Source of the DNA: Seohaeicola_A nanhaiensis
Lineage (GTDB): Bacteria > Pseudomonadota > Alphaproteobacteria > Rhodobacterales > Rhodobacteraceae
Direction of reading: 5' to 3'
NCBI RefSeq assembly: GCF_042654245.1
Contig: NZ_JBHSGI010000002.1
Coordinates: 496,001 to 560,000, forward strand
DNA: 64,000 nt
Below, piece by piece: positions 36,876-46,044 of this stretch (positions are counted from its first letter, which is position 1; every line of letters begins with the position of its first letter). Both the position numbers and the translations under genes were made by a program. Below the pieces are notes generated by a model. It saw only the letters and a list, made by a program, of their open reading frames with translations, was not told the origin of the DNA and made no database searches.

Positions 36876-38069
36876 GTGTCCGATCTCATCATTCGCAACT
36901 GTCGGCCGAACGGAGGCGACACGGCGGACATCCTGATACGGAATGGCCGGATCGCGCATATCGGAACCGTGACGGATGCGCCCGGAGTCGCGGAAGAGGA
37001 TGCCGGTGGACGGATTGCGATCCCGGGTCTGGTCGATACCCATACGCATCTCGACAAGGCCTTGCTGGGGCATCCCTGGTATCGGAACGACGTTGGTCCG
37101 AACCTGCTCGACAAGATCGACAACGAGCGGGCGGTAAAAAAAGCCCTGAAGCTTGATCCCTACACGCAGGCCATGCGGCAATCACTGCTTTCGCTGTCTT
37201 GGGGCACCACGCATATCCGGAGCCATGTGGACGTGGATACCGACGGCGGCGTTTCGGCGGTTGAAGGTGTGATGCGGGCCAAGGCAGAGTTGGCGGGCAC
37301 CGTCGACATCGAGATTGTCGCCTTTCCTCAGTCGGGCCTGATGCGGCGTCCGGGGACCTTGGAACTGATGGATCAGGCGATGGCGATGGGTGCCGACATG
37401 GTCGGCGGCCTCGATCCCTGCGGGATCGACAGGGATCCCAAAGGCCATCTGGATGCAATTTTTGCACTGGCTGAAAAGCATGGAAAACCGATGGACATCC
37501 ACCTGCACGAGCCGGCCGAGCTCGGTGCCTTCTCGATGGAGATGATCTTCGAGCGCATCGAAGCACTGGGAATGGAAGGCCGTGTCGCGATCAGCCATGC
37601 CTTCTGCCTTGGAGCCAACGACTGGAACCGCACCCAAGGCCTGATCGACCGTTGCGCCGAACTGGGCGTGGCGATCCTGACCACCGCCCCTGCATCGCGC
37701 GACGTGCCTGCGATCAAGCGACTGGATGCAGCGGGGGTAAAGGTCGGCGCCGGCAACGACGGATTCCGTGACACATGGGGGCCGTACGGGTCGGGCGACA
37801 TGCTGGAACGTGCGATGTTCGTCGGGATGCGCAACAACTTCCGCCGGGACGTTGAAGTGGAACGCGCCCTCGCGATCTGCACCACCGGCGGGGCCGAAGT
37901 CATGGCCATCGAAGATTACGGACTGACCGAAGGGGGCCTTGGCGATGTGGTGGTGGTCGAAGGCGCAGCGCTGGCTGATGCAGTGAGCCGCCATGCGGTC
38001 CGTCCTCTGGTCGTGCGCGGCGGAAAGGTCGTCGCCCGCGACGGCGAGACGCTGCGGAAAGCGCCGTGA
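36876..38069 (+). CDS. Amidohydrolase, cytosine-deaminase-like
   Basis: The 397-aa enzyme follows the CodA-type plan: metal site VDTHTHLDKALLG (about 54-66), THIRSHVDVD, a DIHLHEP histidine, ISHAFCLG and the metal/catalytic aspartate in GAGNDGFRDTW. It probably removes an amino or similar group from a nitrogen heterocycle. A GTG start at 36876 follows AGGAGAA. It overlaps the second amidohydrolase by four bases. The substrate is presumably imported by the adjacent ABC transporter. Confidence 0.87.
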   Translation: MSDLIIRNCRPNGGDTADILIRNGRIAHIGTVTDAPGVAEEDAGGRIAIPGLVDTHTHLDKALLGHPWYRNDVGPNLLDKIDNERAVKKALKLDPYTQAMRQSLLSLSWGTTHIRSHVDVDTDGGVSAVEGVMRAKAELAGTVDIEIVAFPQSGLMRRPGTLELMDQAMAMGADMVGGLDPCGIDRDPKGHLDAIFALAEKHGKPMDIHLHEPAELGAFSMEMIFERIEALGMEGRVAISHAFCLGANDWNRTQGLIDRCAELGVAILTTAPASRDVPAIKRLDAAGVKVGAGNDGFRDTWGPYGSGDMLERAMFVGMRNNFRRDVEVERALAICTTGGAEVMAIEDYGLTEGGLGDVVVVEGAALADAVSRHAVRPLVVRGGKVVARDGETLRKAP

Positions 38070-39565
38070 CTTTTTCAGTCACAGATCGCGCCTTTGCGGC
38101 GCTGCCTCTTGGCAAGCGTCCGCATGGCCGTTGGGCACTGTCGGCCCGTTGGATCGTGGCTGACACTGCACAGGGGCGGCGGTTGGTTGAGCATGGTGAG
38201 GTGGTCGTCGAGGCCGATCGAGTGATCTATACCGGCCCGCGCTTTCCGGGCGAGGTGGTAGCGCGATACGACATGGGCGAAGCTCTGATCGGGCCCGGGT
38301 TCGTTGACCTCGATGCGCTGTCGGATTTGGACACGACCGTATTGGGATTTGACGCCCAGCCCGCCTGGGCCAAGGGGCGGGTCTGGCCGCGTTCCTATGT
38401 CGAGAACGGACCGTACGAGATGTACAGTCCCGAAGAGCTGGCATTTCAGAAGCGCTTTGCCTTCGCACAGCTCTTGCTCAACGGGATCACCTCGGCCCTG
38501 CCCATCGCATCGCTCTTCTACCGCGAATGGGGCGAGACACCGGGCGAATTCGCCGCCGCGGCAGAAGCCGCGGGCGAGTTGGGCCTGCGCGTCTGGATCG
38601 GACCCGCCTACCGTTCAGGTGGCATGGTCTGCGAGGCACCGGGCGTGCTGGAGCCGGTGTTCGACGAAGCGCGCGGACTGGCCGGACTGGCCGACGCCAT
38701 CGCCTTTGCTCAGACACACCACGGCACGCAGGGCGGGCTGGTCAGCGCTATGCTCGCACCTGACCGGGTAGAGACCTGCACCGAAGCCCTGCTTCGGGCG
38801 ACGATGGCAGCAGCTGACGATCTGGATTGCCCGGTTCGGATGCACATGGCACAGGGCGTCATGGAGCGAGACACCGTGCAGCGCCTGCACGGCGCCACCG
38901 CGCCGGCCTGGCTCGATCGCCTTGGGCTTCTGAATAGCCGCCTGATTGCGCCTCACGCGACTGTCGCCACCGACGACGACCTGGCGCGATATGCCGCGAC
39001 AGGTGTGACGGTCGCGCATTGCCCCCTCGTCTCGGGGCGTCACGGCGGATTACTCCGCTCTTTCGCCCGCCTTCGCGCAATGGGCATCCGAATCGGGATG
39101 GGTACCGATACGGCGCCACCCGACATGGTTCTGAACATGGCCGTGGCCGCGATCCTCGCACGGGTGGCCGATGGCGACACAGCTGCCGTTTCTGCGGCCG
39201 ACATTTATAACGCGGCAACGATGGGCGGAGCAGATGCGGTGGGCCGCAGCGATCTGGGGCGACTGACCCCAGGCGCCAAGGCCGATATTGCCGTTTTCGC
39301 GATGAACGATGCTCATATGACCCCGCGCGTCGATCCTGTCCGCACTCTGATCCTTGGCGCGAGCGGGCGCGTCACCCGAGCAACTGTCGTGGATGGGCGG
39401 TTGTCGATGCGGGATGGTCAGGTTGCCGGCATCGACCTGCAAGCCGCGCAGGCCCGCGCCCAAGCGCAGTTCGATGGGTTGGTCGCCAAATATCCCGAGC
39501 GCACCTTTGGGCACCCCGATGTCGCCGAGATTTTTCCGCCGAGCTATCCCCTGATGGAAGGATGA
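38066..39565 (+). CDS. Chlorohydrolase/TrzA-like amidohydrolase lacking the HxH motif
   Basis: The 499-aa protein has the ATZ/TRZ-type C-terminal half: histidine in RMHMAQGVMERD, IAPHATVATDDDL, VAHCPLVSG, and the aspartate in GMGTDTAPPDM. At the place of the first metal HxH motif it has GFVDLDALSDLDT (about 79-91), with no histidine. Start GTG 38066 overlaps the previous stop (GTGA). It either uses a changed metal site or has a different reaction from canonical members. It overlaps the next ATPase gene by four bases. Confidence 0.8.
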   Translation: MTFSVTDRAFAALPLGKRPHGRWALSARWIVADTAQGRRLVEHGEVVVEADRVIYTGPRFPGEVVARYDMGEALIGPGFVDLDALSDLDTTVLGFDAQPAWAKGRVWPRSYVENGPYEMYSPEELAFQKRFAFAQLLLNGITSALPIASLFYREWGETPGEFAAAAEAAGELGLRVWIGPAYRSGGMVCEAPGVLEPVFDEARGLAGLADAIAFAQTHHGTQGGLVSAMLAPDRVETCTEALLRATMAAADDLDCPVRMHMAQGVMERDTVQRLHGATAPAWLDRLGLLNSRLIAPHATVATDDDLARYAATGVTVAHCPLVSGRHGGLLRSFARLRAMGIRIGMGTDTAPPDMVLNMAVAAILARVADGDTAAVSAADIYNAATMGGADAVGRSDLGRLTPGAKADIAVFAMNDAHMTPRVDPVRTLILGASGRVTRATVVDGRLSMRDGQVAGIDLQAAQARAQAQFDGLVAKYPERTFGHPDVAEIFPPSYPLMEG

Positions 39566-40590
39566 GACCCGTGATGCACGATCCGACTCTGTCCCGGAAC
39601 ACGCCGGACACCACTACGCCGCCGGCCCTGGAAGTCAGCGGGCTGACTGTCGAGTTTCCGGGCCGCCGCGGGACACTGACGGCCATTTCGGATGTCTCGC
39701 TGCAGATCGCTCCGGGCGAGGTTCTGGGCGTGGTCGGGGAAAGCGGCGCCGGGAAGTCTATGACGGGCCTGGCCGTGCTGGGACTGCTGGAACCGCCGGG
39801 GCGCCTGGCGGCAGGGCGCATCCATATCGCCGGTCAGCGAGTCGACACGTTGAGCGATGCCGAGATGAACAAGGTGCGCGGCCGCAAGGTTGGCGCGATC
39901 TTCCAGGACCCGCTGACCTCGCTGAACCCTCTGTTCACGGTAGGCACGCAGCTGAGCGAAACCATACGCTTGCACCTCGGACTTTCGCGTGGAGCCGCGC
40001 GCGAACGGTCCATCGCGCTTCTGCGCGAGGTCGGCATTCCGGCACCGGAAGAACGGGTAGACCATTACCCCCACCAGTTTTCCGGCGGTATGCGCCAGAG
40101 GGTCGTCATCGCACTGGCCCTGGCGGCAGAACCCAAGCTGATCATCGCAGATGAGCCGACCACGGCACTGGACGTATCGATTCAGGCGCAAATCACAGCC
40201 CTGCTGCGCCGGCTGTGCGACGACCACGGCGCAGGCGTCATGCTGGTGACCCATGATATGGGCGTGATCGCCGAGACCGCGGATCGTGTTGCCGTCATGT
40301 ATGCCGGCCGCGTGGTCGAGATTGGACGGGTGGAGGATGTCCTGCGGCGTCCTCAGCATCCCTATACGCGTGGCCTGATGGGGTCGATCCCCGCGCTGGG
40401 CAAGCGGGTGGCGCGACTGACCCAGATCGACGGCTCGATGCCCAGACTGAACGCCATACCCCGGGGCTGTGCCTTCAATCCGCGCTGCGCGCAGGCTTTT
40501 GATCGGTGCCGGCACGAGCGGCCTGATCTGATTGCGGCTGGTGATGGTCAGGCGGCGTGCTGGTTGCATCAACAGGGAGACATGGCATGA
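39562..40590 (+). CDS. ABC transporter ATP-binding protein, OppD/DppD type
   Basis: The 342-aa ATPase has Walker A GESGAGKSM (about 59-67), signature FSGGMRQRV, Walker B LIIADEPTTALDVS and the C-terminal oligopeptide-transporter domain with the cysteine pair CAFNPRCAQAFDRC. It powers the transporter with the next ATPase. ATG 39562 overlaps the preceding stop; ATG 39574 is an alternative. Confidence 0.92.
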   Translation: MRPVMHDPTLSRNTPDTTTPPALEVSGLTVEFPGRRGTLTAISDVSLQIAPGEVLGVVGESGAGKSMTGLAVLGLLEPPGRLAAGRIHIAGQRVDTLSDAEMNKVRGRKVGAIFQDPLTSLNPLFTVGTQLSETIRLHLGLSRGAARERSIALLREVGIPAPEERVDHYPHQFSGGMRQRVVIALALAAEPKLIIADEPTTALDVSIQAQITALLRRLCDDHGAGVMLVTHDMGVIAETADRVAVMYAGRVVEIGRVEDVLRRPQHPYTRGLMGSIPALGKRVARLTQIDGSMPRLNAIPRGCAFNPRCAQAFDRCRHERPDLIAAGDGQAACWLHQQGDMA

Positions 40591-41576
40591 AGGACGAACG
40601 CAACGCCCTGGAGGTCGACAACCTGACACGCACATTCGACGTGTCACCGCCCTGGCTGAACCGAATGATCGAAGGCAAACCGCGCCAGTTCGTCCGCGCG
40701 GTGGATGACGTCAGTTTCAAAGTGAAAAAGGGCGGATGCCTCGCGTTGGTCGGCGAATCTGGTTGTGGCAAGTCGACCATCGCGCGCCTGGTGACAGGTC
40801 TCTATGCCCCCACCAGCGGGACCATTGACGTGGCGCCGGCCCGGGATGGCTCGGCGCAGACGGTGCAGATGATCTTTCAGGATCCGCATGCAAGTCTCAA
40901 CCCGCGCTGGCGCGTGGGCGATGTGGTTGCCGAGCCGATCCGAGAGGGCAAACTGCGCCCGACCGGGGCCGAGACCGACGCGCGTGTCGCCGAGCTGCTG
41001 CGCACCGTGGGCCTGACGCCGGATGACGCGTCGAAGTTCCCGCATGAATTTTCCGGCGGACAGCGGCAGCGGATATCGATCGCCCGGGCGCTGGCCTCGG
41101 AACCCGAGTTCCTGGTCTGCGACGAGCCGACCTCGGCGCTGGACGTTTCGGTGCAGGCGCAGATCCTGAACCTGATGCGGCGCCTACAGGACGAGTTCGG
41201 ACTGACCTATCTGTTCATCAGCCACGACCTGAGCGTGGTGCGGCACATGGCTGACCGGATCGCGGTCATGTATCTGGGGCGCATTGTCGAAGAAGCCGAG
41301 ACAGAAGCGCTGTTCAAAGCGCCTGAGCATCCTTACACACGGCTGTTGCTCGAAACCATCCCGGATATCGCCAATCCGCGCCGTCGGCGCACAGCCAGCG
41401 CCGGTGAACCGCCAAGCCCGCTTTCGCCACCGAAGGGATGTGCCTTCCATCTGCGCTGTACGCAGGCAACGGAAGAGTGCCTGCGCGTGCGTCCCGCTGT
41501 CCAGCCCCGCCAATATGGCGGCAGGGTGGAATGCTATCACCCGGTGCGGGAGCCCCTGATGGCTGAGCCCGCGTAG
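40587..41576 (+). CDS. ABC transporter ATP-binding protein, OppF/DppF type
   Basis: The 329-aa ATPase has Walker A GESGCGKSTI (about 64-73), signature FSGGQRQRISIARAL, Walker B FLVCDEPTSALDVS and the C-terminal CAFHLRCTQATEEC segment. Start 40587 overlaps the OppD stop by four bases (ATGA) with GGGAGA upstream; a frame start at 40557 is not needed. It closes the transporter operon and converges on the crotonase gene. Confidence 0.92.
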   Translation: MKDERNALEVDNLTRTFDVSPPWLNRMIEGKPRQFVRAVDDVSFKVKKGGCLALVGESGCGKSTIARLVTGLYAPTSGTIDVAPARDGSAQTVQMIFQDPHASLNPRWRVGDVVAEPIREGKLRPTGAETDARVAELLRTVGLTPDDASKFPHEFSGGQRQRISIARALASEPEFLVCDEPTSALDVSVQAQILNLMRRLQDEFGLTYLFISHDLSVVRHMADRIAVMYLGRIVEEAETEALFKAPEHPYTRLLLETIPDIANPRRRRTASAGEPPSPLSPPKGCAFHLRCTQATEECLRVRPAVQPRQYGGRVECYHPVREPLMAEPA

Positions 41577-41579
41577 GGC

Positions 41580-42383
41580 TCAGAAATCGTCCAGGCTGCC
41601 ACCCCGGCCCTTTCCGGCAGCAAAGCGCGCAGCCCCTGATGCGCCCTCCGCGCTGAAGAGGCTCACCGAGCGCCATTCCCGTCGCAGCGCTTCGGCGAGA
41701 TCGTCCGGCGAAAGCCTTGCCGAGAGGTGATCGGCACGCAAGCAGCCCTGTGGAAAGCGGATCAGGTCCTGCGCCAGCGCCTGTGCTGTGGCCAGCGCCT
41801 CTCCTTTCGCACAAATCCGGCTGGCAAACCCCAGAGCCAGAGCCTCCTCCGCGTCGACCGGGCGACCGGTCAGGATCAGGTCATTCGCCCGGCCCTGCCC
41901 AATAATGCGCGGCAGGCGCACTGTGCCTCCATCGATCAGCGGCACACCCCACCGGCGGCAGAACACCCCTGTCACCGCGCCCTGCGCCATCACCCGCAAA
42001 TCACACCATGCCGCCAGTTCCATGCCACCCGCCACCGCCGGGCCTTCCACTGCGGCAATGACCACCTTGGACAGCATCAGGCGCGACGGGCCCATCGGAC
42101 CGGGCAAGGGTTGCGCCACGGGATCGGACCAGTCCTCGGGAATGTCGACCGAAGCAATCCATTCTGACGCCATACCGCTGGCTGCCGATTTCAGATCGAA
42201 GCCGGAACAGAACGCATCTCCGGCGCCGGTCAGCACCGCCAAATCCGCGTCATCGTCTTCCTCAAATGCCCGAAAAGCAGCGTATAGCGCCTGGGCCGTT
42301 TCCGGGTTCACCGCATTGCGCGCTTCGGGCCGTACGAGAGTTATCGTGCACACGCGCGCATGAGTTTCGACTGTCACTGTCAT
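41580..42383 (-). CDS. Crotonase/enoyl-CoA hydratase family protein
   Basis: The 267-aa protein has the crotonase fold pattern: PEARNAVNPETAQALYAAF (about 20-38), oxyanion-hole segments GAGDAFCSGFDLKS and EGPAVAGGMELAAWCDLRV. The position normally holding a catalytic Glu in hydratases reads GVFCRRWGVPLIDGGTVRLP, so hydratase versus isomerase is open. ATG 42383 follows GGAGGCAAAGCA and is preferred over a start at 42461. Confidence 0.87.
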   Translation of the reverse strand: MTVTVETHARVCTITLVRPEARNAVNPETAQALYAAFRAFEEDDDADLAVLTGAGDAFCSGFDLKSAASGMASEWIASVDIPEDWSDPVAQPLPGPMGPSRLMLSKVVIAAVEGPAVAGGMELAAWCDLRVMAQGAVTGVFCRRWGVPLIDGGTVRLPRIIGQGRANDLILTGRPVDAEEALALGFASRICAKGEALATAQALAQDLIRFPQGCLRADHLSARLSPDDLAEALRREWRSVSLFSAEGASGAARFAAGKGRGGSLDDF

Positions 42384-42516
42384 TGCTTTGCCTCCCTGGA
42401 ACCAGCTTGCGCCCAGCGCACAAGTCCGCCAAGTCGTCCCGCGAATGACGTTGCGGCGCAAAACAGGTTTTCATGCGTCGAATTGAGTTTTATTCCCGTG
42501 ACAAAGGAGTCGACCG

Positions 42517-42705
42517 ATGCAGCATCTTGAAGAACAGATCGCCCATTTGACGCGCACTGTCGACGACCTGAACGAGGTGGTCACGCAGCAGCAGACCGAG
42601 ATCAATCGTCTGCTGCGTCAGGTGCAATTCCTGATCGACCGTGAAGCGCAGCGGGAAACGGATGGAGGCATCATTCTGGGCGACGAGCGGCCGCCGCATT
42701 ACTAG
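42517..42705 (+). CDS. slyX: SlyX family coiled-coil protein
   Basis: The 62-aa protein matches SlyX: an N-terminal coiled coil (LEEQIAHLTRTVDDLNEVV, QQTEINRLLRQVQFL) and the C-terminal ERPPHY end. Function is poorly known. AAAGGAG upstream supports the ATG. It converges on the Na/Pi cotransporter gene with a two-base gap. Confidence 0.92.
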   Translation: MQHLEEQIAHLTRTVDDLNEVVTQQQTEINRLLRQVQFLIDREAQRETDGGIILGDERPPHY

Positions 42706-42707
42706 CG

Positions 42708-44402
42708 TCAGTTCGCGTCCTCAAAGCCGGCGAGACGGCTGGGCAGCAATTCGCCTGTCTCGGCCAGGATCGGATGGCCCACGACTGCGAAGGCGTTGTT
42801 GATCTGCTTCAACACGCGAATGGTTTCCTGGTGGATGTTCGACGTGTCTACGGTTTCGGCCGCGCCGCGCCCCAGACGTTCGAGATGCGCGGCATGCAGG
42901 CGTTGCTCGATCCCACGCACCTTGTCCTTTTCCTCGGCCAGTTGCCGCGCCGCCTCCAGATCACTCGACATCATCACGTTCAGCGCCAGCTGAACCGAAG
43001 CCAGCACTCGATCGTGAAAATCGGCCAGCTCCTGCGCGCCCGCGGCTGAAAACGTGAGGTGCCTGAGGTGCATCCGTCGTGCCATTCCCAGAAGGTTCTT
43101 TTCGACAAGATCGCCCGCCGCTTCGAAACTGACCGCAAACTGGGCCAGTTCCGTCGCCCGCTGTGCCAGTTCCGGCGTCAGTTCGCGCGTCTGCTTGACC
43201 TTCGCGAGGTAAAGCTTGATGTCGAAATTGGTCGTGTTGACTTCGGCCTCGCGGGTGCGGATCGCTTCGGCCACCGCATCGTCCCAGGTCGTGTAGAGAC
43301 CCATTGCAGGCGCCAGCATGGCCTCGACTGCCTCGCCCATGCGCAGAACCTCCCGCGCGGCGGCAGTCAGCGCCTGTTCGGGGCGGTCGAGCAGGGCCTC
43401 GTTCAGGGCCGTCACCCGCGGGGGGTGGGTCTGGGTAGCATCGGGCATAATCCAGAGGCATAGCCGTGAGACCAACGGAACCAGCGGCAGACCCACGACC
43501 AGGACCGTCGCATTGAAAAGCAAATGCAGCCCGATGACCTGGCGGGACACGGTTGATCCGAGCATGTCGAGCGGCAGGATGCCGGCGAGGAGGCATAGCA
43601 ATGCAATCAGCGCGCCGCCGCCACGGAGCATGAGGTTGCCCAGCACCACCCGGCGAGCCACAGGGATGCTGCCGAAGGACAGGTAAAAGGCGATGATGGA
43701 GCCGCCGAAATTCGCGCCCAGGGTCAACGAGGCCGCCGCTTCGGCGTTCATAAGCCCCTGTGCACTCAGGGTGACGAACAAGAGCACGGCGGCCACGGAA
43801 GAGTGGATCGCCCAAGTGAAAATCGCCCCCAAAAGAAAGGCGGTCGCCAGATCGCTGCCGAGGTAGCGCATCACCACGCCCACGCCCGCGTTATCGCGCA
43901 ACGGGGCGGTGGCCTGCCCGATCAGGTCCAGCGACAGGAAGACCAGCCCGACGCCAACCAGAATACGTCCCGTCTGTTTCCATTGCCGCGTCTGGCTGCG
44001 CAAGAACAACGTGACGCCGGTCAGCAAGAGCAGCGGTTCAAGCCATCCGGCCCGCGCGGTCAGCAGCCCGGCAACGGCGGCCGATCCGACGTCGGCCCCG
44101 AGCAGGACCGAAAACGCCGCCGTCCCACTCAGCACTCCCGAAGCGGCGAACCCCGCGGCCAGCATCGCGACGACTGTGGAGCTTTGCAGCATCAGTGCCG
44201 CGCCGAACCCCGCGAATGCCGCAGTCACGCGGTTTTCCCCACCGCGCCGCATGATCCGCCGGAGGGGCACCGAATAGGCGCGTTCGACACCGGTACGGAT
44301 CAGACGAACCGACCAGATCAGCAATGCAGTGACGCCGGCGAGCTTGAGCAACAACAGGAGCAGGATATAACGCCTTTCAAAAACAGAACGACTGCAGGCC
44401 AT
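42708..44402 (-). CDS. Na/Pi-cotransporter family protein with PhoU-like C-terminus
   Basis: The protein has a Na/Pi cotransporter II domain (about 10-310) with paired repeats (GAALMLQSSTVVAMLAAG and ANFGGSIIAFYL) in about nine membrane helices, and a cytosolic PhoU-like helical C-terminus (about 340-550). It probably imports phosphate. The reading frame is open to 44558, but a candidate PHO box lies at 44434-44455, so translation should begin downstream. ATG 44402 (564 aa) is listed although it lacks a good Shine-Dalgarno sequence; a later TTG is possible. Confidence 0.82.
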   Translation of the reverse strand: MACSRSVFERRYILLLLLLKLAGVTALLIWSVRLIRTGVERAYSVPLRRIMRRGGENRVTAAFAGFGAALMLQSSTVVAMLAAGFAASGVLSGTAAFSVLLGADVGSAAVAGLLTARAGWLEPLLLLTGVTLFLRSQTRQWKQTGRILVGVGLVFLSLDLIGQATAPLRDNAGVGVVMRYLGSDLATAFLLGAIFTWAIHSSVAAVLLFVTLSAQGLMNAEAAASLTLGANFGGSIIAFYLSFGSIPVARRVVLGNLMLRGGGALIALLCLLAGILPLDMLGSTVSRQVIGLHLLFNATVLVVGLPLVPLVSRLCLWIMPDATQTHPPRVTALNEALLDRPEQALTAAAREVLRMGEAVEAMLAPAMGLYTTWDDAVAEAIRTREAEVNTTNFDIKLYLAKVKQTRELTPELAQRATELAQFAVSFEAAGDLVEKNLLGMARRMHLRHLTFSAAGAQELADFHDRVLASVQLALNVMMSSDLEAARQLAEEKDKVRGIEQRLHAAHLERLGRGAAETVDTSNIHQETIRVLKQINNAFAVVGHPILAETGELLPSRLAGFEDAN

Positions 44403-44433
44403 CTTGCGCCTGCGCTTTCGGGGCAGCAAGGCG

Positions 44434-44455
44434 TTTTGTAACGATTTTGTAACAG
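44434..44455 (-). promoter_or_regulatory. Candidate PHO box (PhoB site) upstream of the Na/Pi transporter
   Basis: On the minus strand, CTGTTACAAAA and TCGTTACAAAA are direct repeats with an 11-base period, the 7-4-7 layout of PhoB sites (CTGTCAT-N4-CTGTCAT). The match is imperfect, five of seven bases in the first half and three in the second. It lies 31 bases upstream of the chosen ATG of a phosphate transporter gene. Confidence 0.5.
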
Positions 44456-44642
44456 CCCAGGCGTTTGTGTTTGCGCGAACATCGCTTGGATCGCGCCGCC
44501 CGCTTACCGATGTGTTCCGAACTTCCGTTCGATCGCGGGCCTGTAAAGCGAAGCTCATCCGTTTCCTCGCCTTGCCTCTCTGGCCCCATTGCGGTCAATT
44601 GACCTCCGGGGAGCCGACGGAAACTGGCGTGATGGACCGACT

Positions 44643-46031
44643 ATGATCGACGGCGCATTCCTCAACCGGACACTGGGAACGGCGTTGGTCGTGCTGACCT
44701 GCGTCGTCATACTCGATGAATGGGGTCTTGCCGGCTGGGCCAGTTCGGGCGCTGCCGTGGCGGTTCTGGTCGTCGTTGCACTACTGGCAATCAAGGCGCA
44801 CGGCAGCCGCGCCGCCTTTCTCATCGTCGCCCTTGTCCTGACTGCAGCGCTGGCCCTGCGTGTGCCCGACTGGCTCGCCATCGTGCAACGCGGGCTTGGG
44901 ACGGCCGCCTTCATCGCCGGCTTCTTTACCGCGCTGTCTTCGCTACGCAGTGTTGCGCAGACCTCGCCCGCGATCCGTGCTACCGGCCGCTATCTGGCCA
45001 GCCAGCCGCCGGGCCGGCGCTATATTGCGCTGTCTTCCGGCGGAACAATGTTCGCGCTCCTGCTGAACTACGGTGCCATCGCGCTGCTCGGCACGCTCGC
45101 CTCGGCCAGCGCCAAGTCGGAGCCCGACCTTGAAATCCGCCGCATCCGGACCCGCCGGATGCTGCTCGCGATCCAGCGGGGGTTCGTATCGACGCTTCCC
45201 TGGTCTCCGATGTCCTTCGCTGTCGCCATTTCGACTGCAGTCATTCCGGGCACGGCCTGGTCCGAACTGGTCGTGCCCGGATTGATCAGCTCGGCGCTTT
45301 TGACAACAGCCGGCTGGGCTCTCGACCGGATGTTCAAGCCAAGACGAAGTGGTGCGCCGGCAGAGTTCAAGCCGGAGGGCACCTGGCGCCAGCTTCTGCC
45401 GCTCGGATTGCTGCTGGTCATTCTCGTCGGGCTTGTTTCCGTTCTACACTTCGTAACGGATATCCGCGTGGTGGGCGTCGTCATGCCAGTCGTGCCCGCG
45501 ATCGCACTGGGCTGGATCATTCTCCAGACCCGTTCGCTGCGTGGCACCCTTAGCCACATCCGTCACTACGTGACCGAAGAGCTGCCGGCATATCGTCTGG
45601 AACTCGTCCTGCTGATGATGGCCGGATACATCGGAACGGTTGGCGCGGCTCTGCTGCTGCCGCTTGTCACCGCCTCCGGCTTTGATGCTTCGGGACTTCC
45701 GGGATGGCTGGTTCTGGCCGTGCTGGTGTGGATCGTTCCCATCGCCGGACAGATCGGCATGAACCCGATCCTTTGCGTCACCCTTCTGGCGCCGTTGATC
45801 CCGTCGGCGGACCAGCTCGGAGTCAACCCGACCGCCATCGTCGTCGCACTGACCAGCGGCTGGGCCCTCAGCGGCATCACCTCGCCCTTTACCGCGACAA
45901 CGTTGTTGATCGGGTCATTTGCCGGCGTCAGCGCCTTCGAAGTCGGCACCCGGTGGAACGGGATCTATTTCCTGGTATCCGCCGTCCTGATGACTGCCTG
46001 GGCAATCGTTTTCGGTCTATGGACCGCCTGA
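44643..46031 (+). CDS. Multipass membrane protein of unknown function
   Basis: The 462-aa protein has about 11-12 hydrophobic segments and no soluble domain. I do not recognise the family for certain; the repeat-like segments GQIGMNPILCVTLLAPLIPS and ALSGITSPFTATTLLIGSF recall transporters of the ion-transporter (IT) superfamily. The ATG at 44643 (MIDGAFLN) is chosen over 44589 by fit to the first membrane helix; no strong ribosome-binding site is visible. It is divergent from the Na/Pi gene. Confidence 0.72.
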   Translation: MIDGAFLNRTLGTALVVLTCVVILDEWGLAGWASSGAAVAVLVVVALLAIKAHGSRAAFLIVALVLTAALALRVPDWLAIVQRGLGTAAFIAGFFTALSSLRSVAQTSPAIRATGRYLASQPPGRRYIALSSGGTMFALLLNYGAIALLGTLASASAKSEPDLEIRRIRTRRMLLAIQRGFVSTLPWSPMSFAVAISTAVIPGTAWSELVVPGLISSALLTTAGWALDRMFKPRRSGAPAEFKPEGTWRQLLPLGLLLVILVGLVSVLHFVTDIRVVGVVMPVVPAIALGWIILQTRSLRGTLSHIRHYVTEELPAYRLELVLLMMAGYIGTVGAALLLPLVTASGFDASGLPGWLVLAVLVWIVPIAGQIGMNPILCVTLLAPLIPSADQLGVNPTAIVVALTSGWALSGITSPFTATTLLIGSFAGVSAFEVGTRWNGIYFLVSAVLMTAWAIVFGLWTA

Positions 46032-46044
46032 GCGCGCTCCCCGT

